Source: [Eubacterium] siraeum (GTDB lineage Bacteria > Bacillota > Clostridia > Oscillospirales > Ruminococcaceae). From it: a stretch of DNA of 64,000 nucleotides. Positions 52,228-60,399 of the stretch are shown here, piece after piece. The notes beneath the pieces were generated by a model, which made no database searches, had not been told where the DNA came from, and was given only the letters and a program-made list of their open reading frames with translations. A program made the position numbers and the translations under genes. The stretch covers positions 1,798,001 through 1,862,000 of the forward strand of contig CP102281.1 of NCBI GenBank assembly GCA_025150425.1, read 5' to 3'. The stretch's first letter is position 1. Each line of letters opens with the position of its first letter.

Positions 52228-53362
52228 CGGATTAAAGCTTAATAAAGGCGAATGGGCGGAATTTTATGTTATGTTGAAGCTTCTCGGGGAAGGCAAGTTA
52301 TATACCGCCGATAAGCTTCTCCAAAAGAACTATCAAAGTTATTTGGATGTTTTGAAAGTCATTCGCCAGGAGTTTGATACTCAAGTTTTAGAATATGTTA
52401 TTGACAATAAAAGTAATACGGTAAATATAATACCTCAAGACACAAATACGGTTTTGGCGTCCGTTCCGATTTCTGAGTTTTCCGTAAATGCACAAAATTT
52501 GTTTGAAGGCATACGAAATCTTAAAGGCAGTTCTGTTCTTGCACCAGATTCGGTATGCAATTTTGCAAAGATAATCTATGTAGAAAAGCCGAAAGCTCCT
52601 GCCGTAAAAGCTTTGAAGAAGCAATTCGGAGGTAAAAACGATATCTTTGTTGAAGTCCGTGACGGTCAGACGTCAATTGTATCTGTAATGGGATTCTCCA
52701 TAAAATCCAAGTTCGGTCAAAATCCGACTCTGTTCAATGCGGGATCATCATCACAATTTTTATATAAGCTTTCCGATTGCAACGATGATCAAATGAGTCG
52801 TTTTAATTCAATTTCCGAAAACGGCGGTCGTGGCTGGGCAAAATGCAAAGAGTTTCTTTCGGAAAACAACATATCACTTGAATATTGCAAAGCACAAAAT
52901 CCTATTTATCAAGATAATCTGTTCCTTGTGCGTGAATCAATGGATAAAATCATTGCGTGGTGCTTCAAGGATAGGCTCATTGATGCCGAAGGTAATTTTG
53001 AAGTTAAAGAAACAGTAGAAAGAATGGCTTTGTCCAATCCGTTGAATGTCGGGAACCCCGATGTCTACTATGAAAAAGCCATGAAGGATTTCCTTATTGC
53101 AGGTTTCACCGGCATGACTGCCGGGAAGAAGTGGGACGGAAAAGAACAGGTTAACGGCGGTTACATAGTCGTTCTGGATGACGGTGATGTATTATGCTAT
53201 CATTCAAATGATCGTGAAGCTTTTCGTGATTATCTGTATCGAAACACATATTTTGAATATGTCAGTGCCGATAAATATGTTTGGAGCAGAATTATCAAAA
53301 TTGACGGTGAATACTATTTGCCGTTGAACGCTTCTGTCAGATTCAGGACTCGTACACGTTGA
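52217..53362 (+). CDS. HpaII-type restriction endonuclease
   Basis: About 381 residues. LKLNKGEWAEFYVMLKLLGEGKLYTADKLL at the N-terminus is the signature of the RE_HpaII family, whose founding member cuts CCGG. EVRDGQTSIVSVMGFSIKSKFG in the middle is the likely catalytic D...SxK-like core. The start is ATG with AAGGAGG upstream and overlaps the Vsr-methyltransferase stop by 11 bases. Tight coupling suggests that gene, or the methyltransferase that follows by one base, is the protecting partner. Target CCGG is inferred from the family only. Confidence 0.8.
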   Translation: MPINGLKLNKGEWAEFYVMLKLLGEGKLYTADKLLQKNYQSYLDVLKVIRQEFDTQVLEYVIDNKSNTVNIIPQDTNTVLASVPISEFSVNAQNLFEGIRNLKGSSVLAPDSVCNFAKIIYVEKPKAPAVKALKKQFGGKNDIFVEVRDGQTSIVSVMGFSIKSKFGQNPTLFNAGSSSQFLYKLSDCNDDQMSRFNSISENGGRGWAKCKEFLSENNISLEYCKAQNPIYQDNLFLVRESMDKIIAWCFKDRLIDAEGNFEVKETVERMALSNPLNVGNPDVYYEKAMKDFLIAGFTGMTAGKKWDGKEQVNGGYIVVLDDGDVLCYHSNDREAFRDYLYRNTYFEYVSADKYVWSRIIKIDGEYYLPLNASVRFRTRTR

Positions 53363-53363
53363 A

Positions 53364-54314
53364 ATGACTATAGGTAGTTTATTCGCCGGCATCGGCGGAA
53401 TCGATCTCGGCTTTGAACAAGCAGGCTTCAGAGCAATATGGGCAAATGATATCAATAAAAATGCTTGTAAAACATATCGGTACAATTTCCCGAATGTTAA
53501 TCTTTACGAGTGTGACATAAGATCTCTTGATCCGAGTATCCTTCAACCTGTTGATGTTCTTACGGCAGGCTTCCCCTGTCAGCCGTTTTCAGTTTGCGGA
53601 CAAAAGAAAGGTTTTGCAGACGAAAGAGGAAATCTGTTTTTTGAAATAATGCGGTTTGCAGATGTACTGCAACCTCCGATAATTTTTTTCGAAAATGTTG
53701 CAAATCTAACCGAGCACGATAACGGTCGGACATTCAATGTGATTCATAATGAATTGGTTTCTCGTGATTATGCAATAAGATATTTGATCGCCGACGCTTG
53801 CGATTACGGTATTCCACAGCATCGCACAAGGACATATATCGTCGCATTCAAATCGCAAAAAGCCTGCGACAGTTTCAGATTTCCCGAAAAGTGTGAATTA
53901 CAAAAACACTTATTTGATGTAATTGATAAAACTGTCAAAGGCAAAGACCGTTATTATGTTTCCGAAGGTTCTTATGAGCACAATCGTCTTTCGGCTGCTA
54001 TTACGGATGATAAACAAATATATCGTTTTTCGGACTACGGAATTCAAGCAAGCAAAGACGGAATTTCGTTTACGCTAAAAGCCAATATGGGGACTTGGAA
54101 AAATCGTGTGCCGTACATAAAAGACAATTTCGGTATACGTAAAATAACCCCCTATGAATGTCTTGCATTGCAAAGGTTTCCTAATAGCTTCAAATTTCCC
54201 GATATACCTATCGCAAGTGCGTACAAACAGTGCGGAAATTCGGTATGCGTGCCGTTGATACAGCAAATTGCAAAAAATATTTTTAAGTTGTTAGATGCAC
54301 AACTCTTTGGCTAA
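53364..54314 (+). CDS. C5-cytosine methyltransferase, second copy
   Basis: 316 residues, compact. Motif I SLFAGIGGIDLGFEQAGF, motif IV GFPCQPFSVCGQKKGF with catalytic Cys72, ENV as FFENVANL, motif VIII QHRTRTY and motif X KQCGNSVCVP are all present. The target recognition region (about 190-260) is short. The start follows the HpaII-type stop by one base, so it is translationally coupled and may be the true partner of that endonuclease. Confidence 0.92.
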   Translation: MTIGSLFAGIGGIDLGFEQAGFRAIWANDINKNACKTYRYNFPNVNLYECDIRSLDPSILQPVDVLTAGFPCQPFSVCGQKKGFADERGNLFFEIMRFADVLQPPIIFFENVANLTEHDNGRTFNVIHNELVSRDYAIRYLIADACDYGIPQHRTRTYIVAFKSQKACDSFRFPEKCELQKHLFDVIDKTVKGKDRYYVSEGSYEHNRLSAAITDDKQIYRFSDYGIQASKDGISFTLKANMGTWKNRVPYIKDNFGIRKITPYECLALQRFPNSFKFPDIPIASAYKQCGNSVCVPLIQQIAKNIFKLLDAQLFG

Positions 54315-54341
54315 CGACAACTTACCGGAAAGGGGCAGAAT

Positions 54342-55391
54342 ATGCCTGTTCAAACAATTGATTTATTTTGTGGCGTCGGAGGACTGACCCGCGGACTGCT
54401 TGATGCAGGATTAAATGTCGTTGCAGGATTTGATATTGATCCAACATGCCAATTTACCTATGAATTTAACAATCACGTTGATTACCATCTCCGTAATATT
54501 CGTGAAGTTATGGGTGAAGAACTCAACGAAATATATGATGAAAATGTAACTAAAATACTAGTCGGATGTGCGCCATGCCAGCCTTTTTCTCAAATGAGAT
54601 TTAAATATGGTGGCGCAAATCAAAATGACGAAAAATATGATCTTCTATTGGAATTCGGACGATTGATAGAAGAAATACACCCTACGGTTATTTCTATGGA
54701 AAACGTCCCTCAAATTCGTGAAACGGCAGTTTTTAATAGATTCCTTGAGGTTCTTAATAGAATCGGATACCATATTGATTCTAAAGTTATCTTTTGCCCG
54801 GATTACGGAATACCGCAAACGAGACGAAGGTTTGTACTTGTCGGATCGCTTTTAGGCGATATTCATATTATTCCGCCAACGCATAACAGTTTGAATATAC
54901 ATGTAAGAGATTTTATTGATGATTTGCCTGCACTTGCAGCCGGGCAAGTGGATGAAGCTGATCCATTGCATCGGAGTGCCTCGTTAACAGAAATAAACTT
55001 ACGCAGAATTCGTGCTTCCGTTCCGGGAGGGACTTGGAAAGATTGGCCTGAAGAATTAAGATGCAAATGTCATAAAAAAGAATCGGGACAGACATACGGC
55101 TCTGTTTACGGAAGAATGACTTGGGAACAAATCGGGCCGACAATAACAACCCAATTTTACAGCTACGGCACTGGTCGGTACGGCCATCCCGAACAAGATA
55201 GGGCACTATCTTTAAGAGAAGGAGCACTATTACAAACATTTCCGCGCAATTATAATTTCATTGATCCTAACAGACCTTTTGTCTTCAGAGATGTGGCAAG
55301 ACATATCGGTAACGCAGTTCCAGTTAGACTTGGAGAAGTAATTGGTTTATCAATAAGAGCTCATTTAATAAACAATGGTGTGGAGGTTTAA
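54342..55391 (+). CDS. C5-cytosine methyltransferase, third copy
   Basis: 349 residues. Motif I DLFCGVGGLTRGLLDAGL, motif IV GCAPCQPFSQM with catalytic Cys79, ENV as SMENVPQI, motif VIII QTRRRFV and motif X RHIGNAVPVRLGE. It is clearly a different subfamily from the other two. The target region (about 190-275) contains CKCHKKESGQTYGSVYGRM. ATG follows GGAAAGGGGC. It is followed directly by the GHKL-TIR gene, whose start lies one base after this stop, making them a likely functional pair. Confidence 0.92.
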   Translation: MPVQTIDLFCGVGGLTRGLLDAGLNVVAGFDIDPTCQFTYEFNNHVDYHLRNIREVMGEELNEIYDENVTKILVGCAPCQPFSQMRFKYGGANQNDEKYDLLLEFGRLIEEIHPTVISMENVPQIRETAVFNRFLEVLNRIGYHIDSKVIFCPDYGIPQTRRRFVLVGSLLGDIHIIPPTHNSLNIHVRDFIDDLPALAAGQVDEADPLHRSASLTEINLRRIRASVPGGTWKDWPEELRCKCHKKESGQTYGSVYGRMTWEQIGPTITTQFYSYGTGRYGHPEQDRALSLREGALLQTFPRNYNFIDPNRPFVFRDVARHIGNAVPVRLGEVIGLSIRAHLINNGVEV

Positions 55392-55392
55392 A

Positions 55393-57282
55393 ATGGAAAG
55401 AGAATTTAAATTAAAAGTTAGTCCGAGAATGCTTGAACTGCTGAGTAAAGATTTATATACAAATATGTATTTCGTGCTTGCCGAATTGATAGCAAATGCA
55501 TATGACGCTGAAGCTGAAAATGTTTATATCTTTATTGATGAACAAGAAATTCGTGTAGAAGATGATGGAAATGGTATGGATCCTGATAGCTTGGATCAAA
55601 AATATCTTCTCGTTGGAGGAGAATCAAGAGATTCAAAAGAAAATTCAAGTACAAAGACTAAAAAAAGATTAAAAATGGGCAGAAAAGGTGTTGGGAAATT
55701 AGCTGCTCTTTCAATCTCAAACGGATTTAAGCTGGTTACAGTATGTGATTCTGCAGCAACAGGATTGTTTATTCCAAATAGAATTGAACGCGATGATGAG
55801 ATACTTAAAATTTTGGATTCAAGCGAGTATTCTTTGAAAAAGATATCAACTCATGGAACCGCTGTAATTATGGAAAACCCTAAGATTTCCATTCCGAAAC
55901 TTCATGAAACGATATTGCGAAACCTCGCAAAAATATTTCCTAATGACATAGCTGATTTTAAAATTCATGTTATTTTCAAAGGCATTGAAAAAGAACTTGT
56001 GCCAGATGAAAATGATGTTATTAAAAGATTGGCATCATTTATTTCAATAGGTCAAGAGAAAAAAGAATTAGAAGCATCCCTGCCTACGGATCAAAAAAAT
56101 TTGCAAAAAGCTTCCGTTGAAACAATTTCAGAAACTATATCGATGCTTAATACAAAAGGTGTATCAGAAAATGTTACAGTATCCATATATGGTTGGATTG
56201 GTACATATCCAACCACGCGTGGAATGAAAAAGGAAATCAATGAGTTTTCTGATAACTATCTTGCTATTTTTGCTCACAATAAAATGGGGCTAAGAAATGT
56301 TCTTCCTATAGTAGGGAAAAATCGTGTTTATGAAAGCTATATTGTAGGGAACTTATACATAGATGCGTTTGAAGAACCAGATTTTCCAGACATGGCAGGA
56401 ACAAACAGACAGGGATATAATGAAAGTGACCCCAGATGGGAGTGCGCTTTAAAGTATATTCGTGAGCTTGTCGACAAAGCGGTTAAATTGCATGAAACTT
56501 TTGCCGTGGCAGAAAGAGCAACAAAAGAATCAGAAAAAGAAAGAAAAAAAGAGGAGGAGGAAAGATCGCTTCGTGAGAAACTTCAAACTACTACCAAAAC
56601 TATCACAGATAATATTACTGCACGAATTTCGGCAACCCCATCAAAGGAATGCATTGAAAAAGTAGTCACTGATGAAATTGAAGCGATGAAACCCCTTCTC
56701 GGCTTTAAATCTTCTGTTGATGCAAATAAGAAAAAAATAATGATTAGCCAAACATTAAAAGACAAAAAAGTCTCTGATACGATTTATAATATGCTTTTAT
56801 TTAATGGTGTCCCTAAAGAAGATATTATTTATTCCAATGGTTCAGATCCTGAAACTAACCTTCCAGAAAAAGATATATATGGATATTTACAGAAGTTTTT
56901 TATAAACAGTGCTTCTACGGAAATGATATATGTTTTGTTCGTGACAAGTAAAAATGTTCTAAATGTCGATCCAGAGCATCCTTCTGCAGCTTGGGGTGAA
57001 TTAATGGAAATCGGAGCCGCTTGGGTAACCAAAAAAGACCATTGGATATTTAATATTAATGATTTTAAGCCGGAACAACCTTTGAATATAGAAAACAAAT
57101 GGGTGGCAGTATATACAAAAGATGATGATGATGGACAGGTCATTCTGTCGTTGACGGAAGCAATGGTTAATAGTTTTTGCATAAAAATCATAAGTACCTG
57201 TCAGGCATGCGGATATGCAGCAAAATCTTTTGAAAGTAACAAAGAGCATCTTGTGAAAAACTATGTTACTATATACAACTAA
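55393..57282 (+). CDS. GHKL-type ATPase with C-terminal TIR-like domain
   Basis: 629 residues. The N-terminal GHKL ATPase (about 1-200, Hsp90/MutL/MORC type) has the N-box AELIANAYDAEA, DDGNGMD at 57-63 and GRKGVGKLA from 96. A second sandwich-like domain follows to about 370, then a charged coiled coil (about 375-405). From about 446 the sequence looks like TIR: IMISQTLKDKKVSDTIYNML, EDIIYSNG, EMIYVLFVTSKNVL and SAAWGELMEIGAAW, where Glu539 fits the catalytic glutamate of E-x-GAAW TIR enzymes. ATP-driven sensing linked to NAD+ cleavage is inferred. AT-rich, unlike the integrases. ATG with GGAGG at seven bases. Confidence 0.75.
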   Translation: MEREFKLKVSPRMLELLSKDLYTNMYFVLAELIANAYDAEAENVYIFIDEQEIRVEDDGNGMDPDSLDQKYLLVGGESRDSKENSSTKTKKRLKMGRKGVGKLAALSISNGFKLVTVCDSAATGLFIPNRIERDDEILKILDSSEYSLKKISTHGTAVIMENPKISIPKLHETILRNLAKIFPNDIADFKIHVIFKGIEKELVPDENDVIKRLASFISIGQEKKELEASLPTDQKNLQKASVETISETISMLNTKGVSENVTVSIYGWIGTYPTTRGMKKEINEFSDNYLAIFAHNKMGLRNVLPIVGKNRVYESYIVGNLYIDAFEEPDFPDMAGTNRQGYNESDPRWECALKYIRELVDKAVKLHETFAVAERATKESEKERKKEEEERSLREKLQTTTKTITDNITARISATPSKECIEKVVTDEIEAMKPLLGFKSSVDANKKKIMISQTLKDKKVSDTIYNMLLFNGVPKEDIIYSNGSDPETNLPEKDIYGYLQKFFINSASTEMIYVLFVTSKNVLNVDPEHPSAAWGELMEIGAAWVTKKDHWIFNINDFKPEQPLNIENKWVAVYTKDDDDGQVILSLTEAMVNSFCIKIISTCQACGYAAKSFESNKEHLVKNYVTIYN

Positions 57283-57488
57283 CTAATGTTGTACTCACCT
57301 ATTACATTGATAGGCGCAATTTTAATACCTGTGGAAGTGTACACTTGGTTGCAAAACTGATCTGAAGGTATAAAATGCGAAGTTGATATAAAAGCGGCAA
57401 GATCATACGGTGTTCTATCTTCTATAGCTGAATTGATTTGGTAATATTTTATAGTCGATTTTTGCCTTAAAACAATAATATTTATCAT
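57279..57488 (-). CDS. Small protein of unknown function, convergent with the GHKL-TIR gene
   Basis: 69 residues that I do not recognise, with mixed polar and hydrophobic composition and no signal peptide or membrane helix. The call rests on a very good GGAGG seven bases before the ATG and on a 32-bp palindrome 24 bases further upstream. It overlaps the last four bases of the GHKL-TIR gene. Its place next to a potentially toxic gene fits an antitoxin, inhibitor or regulator, but this is only position-based. Confidence 0.55.
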   Translation of the reverse strand: MINIIVLRQKSTIKYYQINSAIEDRTPYDLAAFISTSHFIPSDQFCNQVYTSTGIKIAPINVIGEYNIS

Positions 57489-57511
57489 AATATACCTCCA
57501 ATAAATTCTAC

Positions 57512-57543
57512 ATATATAGTATTTACGAATAATTACTATATAT
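57512..57543. promoter_or_regulatory. Palindromic operator-like site upstream of the small gene
   Basis: ATATATAGTA and TACTATATAT are perfect 10-base inverted repeats around a 12-base spacer (TTTACGAATAAT). It lies between the small minus-strand gene and the DUF6809 gene and could control either. Confidence 0.55.
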
Positions 57544-57688
57544 TAGACATTTTAAATAATCATAAAAAGAAGTTATGGTTAAAGATGCTTCATTATTCAT
57601 TTTTGTAATATTTTGATAACTATTAAATTTCTCTGGACTTTCTCTGTCTTCTGTGGTATATGTTTGTGCTACGAAAGGAGCATGGCAT

Positions 57689-57964
57689 ATGACAACACTT
57701 GAAGATTTATATTACGGCAACATCGTTCCGCACGAGCACAGTTTTAAGTGCGGGAGTGCTTACAGCGAAGTGTTGAGCTATGTTATTCGGCATCAGGACA
57801 GCTTGATACCGACGCTCACGGTTCAGCAGAAAGAAATCTTTGAAAAGCTCAAAGACTGCGAGGCGGAACTGCACGGTATGAATGAGCGCGAAGCGTTTAT
57901 CAGCGGCTTTAAGCTCGCGGCGAGAATCATGATCGAAGTGTTGTACGAGCCGTCAGAGGATTGA
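57689..57964 (+). CDS. DUF6809-type small protein
   Basis: 91 residues. MTTLEDLYYGNIVPHEHSF and the C-terminal pattern EREAFISGFKLAARIMIEVL are those of a small family common on clostridial integrative elements. Function is unknown. The ATG has AAAGGAG at ten bases; twelve upstream codons in frame are rejected. It is separated from the excisionase-like gene by a 352-base leader region. Confidence 0.7.
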   Translation: MTTLEDLYYGNIVPHEHSFKCGSAYSEVLSYVIRHQDSLIPTLTVQQKEIFEKLKDCEAELHGMNEREAFISGFKLAARIMIEVLYEPSED

Positions 57965-58102
57965 ATTTGCAGAAACAAGGCCGAGCCGATTTCGCGGTTT
58001 GGCCTTGCGATTTTCAGTTCGACACAGCACGGTTAAAATCTGCACCGCAGAAAACAGTATTCCCGCAAAAGCGCCGGAATATACACTGTTGGCGCAAAAA
58101 AC

Positions 58103-58131
58103 TTGACAGAATTTCCCCGGTATGTTATACT
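58103..58131 (+). promoter_or_regulatory. Strong promoter of the xis-rep-int module
   Basis: Perfect TTGACA and TATACT separated by 17 bases, with a leader of about 180 bases to the excisionase-like start. Confidence 0.8.
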
Positions 58132-58185
58132 GCAAGTAAAGAAAGCAACCGACAATTGAATACACATATTTCTGTTTTGAGTTTC

Positions 58186-58246
58186 AGACTCGCACTTACA
58201 TAATCACCGATGCAGATCAGCATCGGGATTGAGTGCGGGTCTTTTT
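58186..58246 (+). terminator. Leader terminator/attenuator before the xis-like gene
   Basis: AGACTCGCACT pairs with AGTGCGGGTCT around an inner stem CCGATGC/GCATCGG, and TTTTT follows. The outer 5' arm lies within the last codons of the short leader frame, so translation of the leader could control the fold. Attenuation is inferred. Confidence 0.6.
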
Positions 58247-58316
58247 GTTTTGCAAAACAGCAGTCCTCTACATAACACGGCGAAAAACCGTGTGAATTTA
58301 ACAGGAGGAAAAACCA

Positions 58317-58526
58317 ATGAAAGAATCTGTTTACACCGCTTATGAGGATCTGCCGTTGTTTCTTAATGCCGAAACGGTAGCCAAGCTCCTCGGCATCTCC
58401 ATCTCAAGCAGCTACGAGCTGATGCACGAGAAAGGGTTTCCGTCGTTGCGTATCGGCTCACGGCTCATCGTACCGAAAGAAAAATTCCGCGCATGGGTCG
58501 AAGAAAAGACGGGAGGTAGCATTTGA
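58317..58526 (+). CDS. xis: Excisionase-like helix-turn-helix protein
   Basis: 69 residues. Winged-helix of the MerR/excisionase type: FLNAETVAKLLGISISSSYELMHEKGFPSLRIGSRLIVPKEKFRAWVEEK. Such proteins direct integrase toward excision and are typical partners of Tn916-type integrases. AGGAGG precedes the ATG. Its stop overlaps the TTG start of the next gene. Confidence 0.85.
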   Translation: MKESVYTAYEDLPLFLNAETVAKLLGISISSSYELMHEKGFPSLRIGSRLIVPKEKFRAWVEEKTGGSI

Positions 58527-58963
58527 AATTCACCCGATATCCAAAGCGTGATACGATCCGAGATTATTTTCCTCTGCCGAATGAACTTTTCAGCTTGGGA
58601 CTGAGCAGCGGTGAGATTGCTGTCTATGCGTATCTGCTCCGATGTGAAAATCGAAAAACATTTCAGTGCCATCCAAGCTACAAAACGATTGGGAAAGCTA
58701 TCGGCATGAGCAAAAACACCGTCAAGAAATATGTAGACAGCCTGATTGAAAAGCAGTTGATTACTGCCGAGCCGACTTCCGTCATCACCCAAAAAGGAGA
58801 AAAGCGCAACGGAAATTTGCGCTATACAATCCGCCCGATTGCGGAAGCATTAGAGCAGTATTACGAGCAACAGCTGATACGGCTGCACGAAGAAAATCGG
58901 CGTCAGGCAGCCTTGGAAAAGCTCTCTGAATTTAACCGCAAACACAAACAATCGGCGGTTTAA
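58523..58963 (+). CDS. Winged-helix replication-initiator-like protein
   Basis: 146 residues from a TTG that overlaps the previous stop. FPLPNELFSLGLSSGEIAVYAYLLRCENRKTFQCHPSYKTIGKAIGMSKNTVKKYVDSLIEKQLI is the RepA/DnaD-like winged helix seen in element-encoded replication or transcription factors. The C-terminal 45 residues form a basic helix. It could initiate element replication or act as a regulator. Direct repeats 140 bases downstream would suit either. Confidence 0.7.
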   Translation: MKFTRYPKRDTIRDYFPLPNELFSLGLSSGEIAVYAYLLRCENRKTFQCHPSYKTIGKAIGMSKNTVKKYVDSLIEKQLITAEPTSVITQKGEKRNGNLRYTIRPIAEALEQYYEQQLIRLHEENRRQAALEKLSEFNRKHKQSAV

Positions 58964-59002
58964 CGGCAGTTTTACGGCTCGTCCGAAAATAAGCAGGAGA
59001 AA

Positions 59003-59147
59003 GCGAGGGGTTGCCTTGCTTTCCCCTCGCAGGACACAGCGGACGGCAACGCCGACCGCATAAGGGTTTGTACGGCTTTTGCAATCCGGTTACGAAACCG
59101 CAATTTAGGGGTTGCTCGAATTTTAACCTCGCTGATTTAGGGGTTGC
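59003..59147. repeat. Hairpin and two direct repeats upstream of the first integrase gene
   Basis: GCGAGGGG and CCCCTCGC (59003-59010 and 59023-59030) form an 8-bp hairpin. ATTTAGGGGTTGC occurs at 59103-59115 and again at 59135-59147, each followed by GAATTTTA. These may be binding sites for the initiator-like or integrase proteins. Confidence 0.5.
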
Positions 59148-59223
59148 GAATTTTACCGCAAATTTAGCTGGATATTCCGCCATGCATGTGGTATTGTGTT
59201 GTACTGCGAAAGGAAGTGATACT

Positions 59224-60399
59224 ATGGCAAAACGAAGACCGTCGGGAGACGGTATGGTGCGCAAGCGCGAAGACGGAAGATGGGAAGGCCGCATCGTTGT
59301 CGGTCACAAAAAGAACGGCGATCCGATTCACCGCTATGTGCTTGCCCGAACACAAAAGGAGTTAATCGTAAAGCTCCACGACTGCATCGAGATGTACCGC
59401 GACGCCGACCTCACCGAGGATTCGAATATGATGCTCGGCGAGTGGCTTGACCGATGGATCAATGAATATATGATCTTCACAATTCGCGAGAGCACGCTGG
59501 ATTCTTACAAAGCGATGATTAAAAATCAAATCAAACCGTATCTCGGCGACAGACCTTTGTCGGCGCTGACCACGCAGGAACTTCAAAAATTCTATAACAC
59601 CGTCAAAAAGAAAGGTCGTGTGAAAGCAGACAAGCTGCACGGTACAGAGCTTGCCGACAGTATGGTGCGCGGTATTCATATGATGTTGCACGAAGCACTC
59701 GATATGGCGGTGCGCCTACGGCTGATTGTTAAAAATCCAACGGTCGGCACAACGATTCCCAAAAACAATTATCCGCCGAAGCAGATACTCAATGACGAAC
59801 AGCTTGAGCGATTCATGCAGCGCATCCGACAGGATGAACGGTGGTACGATTTCTTCTACACCGAGCTGACCACAGGACTGCGGCGGGGTGAAATCTGCGG
59901 ACTGAAGTGGGAGGACTTCGATGCGGAAAACGGAAAGCTGAAAGTGAGGCGCTCGGTTGCTAAAAGGAAAGGCGGCGGATTGAATATCGGCGAAACCAAA
60001 ACCGAGACGGGAACGCGCACGATTGTCCTGCCGCCGAGCACTGCGGAACTTCTGCGGAAGCGAAAAGAAACGGCAGTCAGCGAATGGATATTCCCGAATA
60101 TCTATGAGCCCGAAAAACCGATGCACCCCGACTATGCTTACCACCGATTAAAAACACTGTTAAAACAGGCGGAGCTTCCGCTGATTCGGTTCCACGATCT
60201 GCGCCACACCTTCGCCACTCACGCGCTGGCGGGCGGCGTGGATGCGAAAACCCTGTCGGGAATCCTCGGGCATACCAACGCCAGCTTTACGCTGGACACC
60301 TACACCCATGTGACCACCGATATGCAGAGAAACGCTTCCGCTATCGTGGGGAGCTTTATGGATGAGATTATGCTTGAAGGAGATGATACCAATCGCTAA
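59224..60399 (+). CDS. int: Tyrosine integrase, first of two
   Basis: 391 residues. N-terminal arm-binding three-stranded sheet (MAKRRPSGDG...GRWEGRIVVGHKKNGDPI), core-binding SAM-like domain (about 70-165, DRWINEYMIFTIRESTLDSYKAMI), and catalytic domain with Arg in TTGLRRGEICGLKW, FHDLRHTFATHAL, LGHTNASFTL and the nucleophile Tyr in DTYTH. The R-K-H-R-H-Y set is complete. Tn916/phage type. The ATG follows AAAGGAAG; a longer frame without a binding site is rejected. Its end overlaps the second integrase. Confidence 0.95.
   Translation: MAKRRPSGDGMVRKREDGRWEGRIVVGHKKNGDPIHRYVLARTQKELIVKLHDCIEMYRDADLTEDSNMMLGEWLDRWINEYMIFTIRESTLDSYKAMIKNQIKPYLGDRPLSALTTQELQKFYNTVKKKGRVKADKLHGTELADSMVRGIHMMLHEALDMAVRLRLIVKNPTVGTTIPKNNYPPKQILNDEQLERFMQRIRQDERWYDFFYTELTTGLRRGEICGLKWEDFDAENGKLKVRRSVAKRKGGGLNIGETKTETGTRTIVLPPSTAELLRKRKETAVSEWIFPNIYEPEKPMHPDYAYHRLKTLLKQAELPLIRFHDLRHTFATHALAGGVDAKTLSGILGHTNASFTLDTYTHVTTDMQRNASAIVGSFMDEIMLEGDDTNR

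Larger units (their letters stand above)
57965..58316. other. Leader region before the excisionase-like gene
   Basis: No long gene. It holds a strong promoter, a possible short leader peptide (TTG at 58156, 15 codons) and a terminator-like nested hairpin with a T-run, then the AGGAGG of the next gene. Confidence 0.5.
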
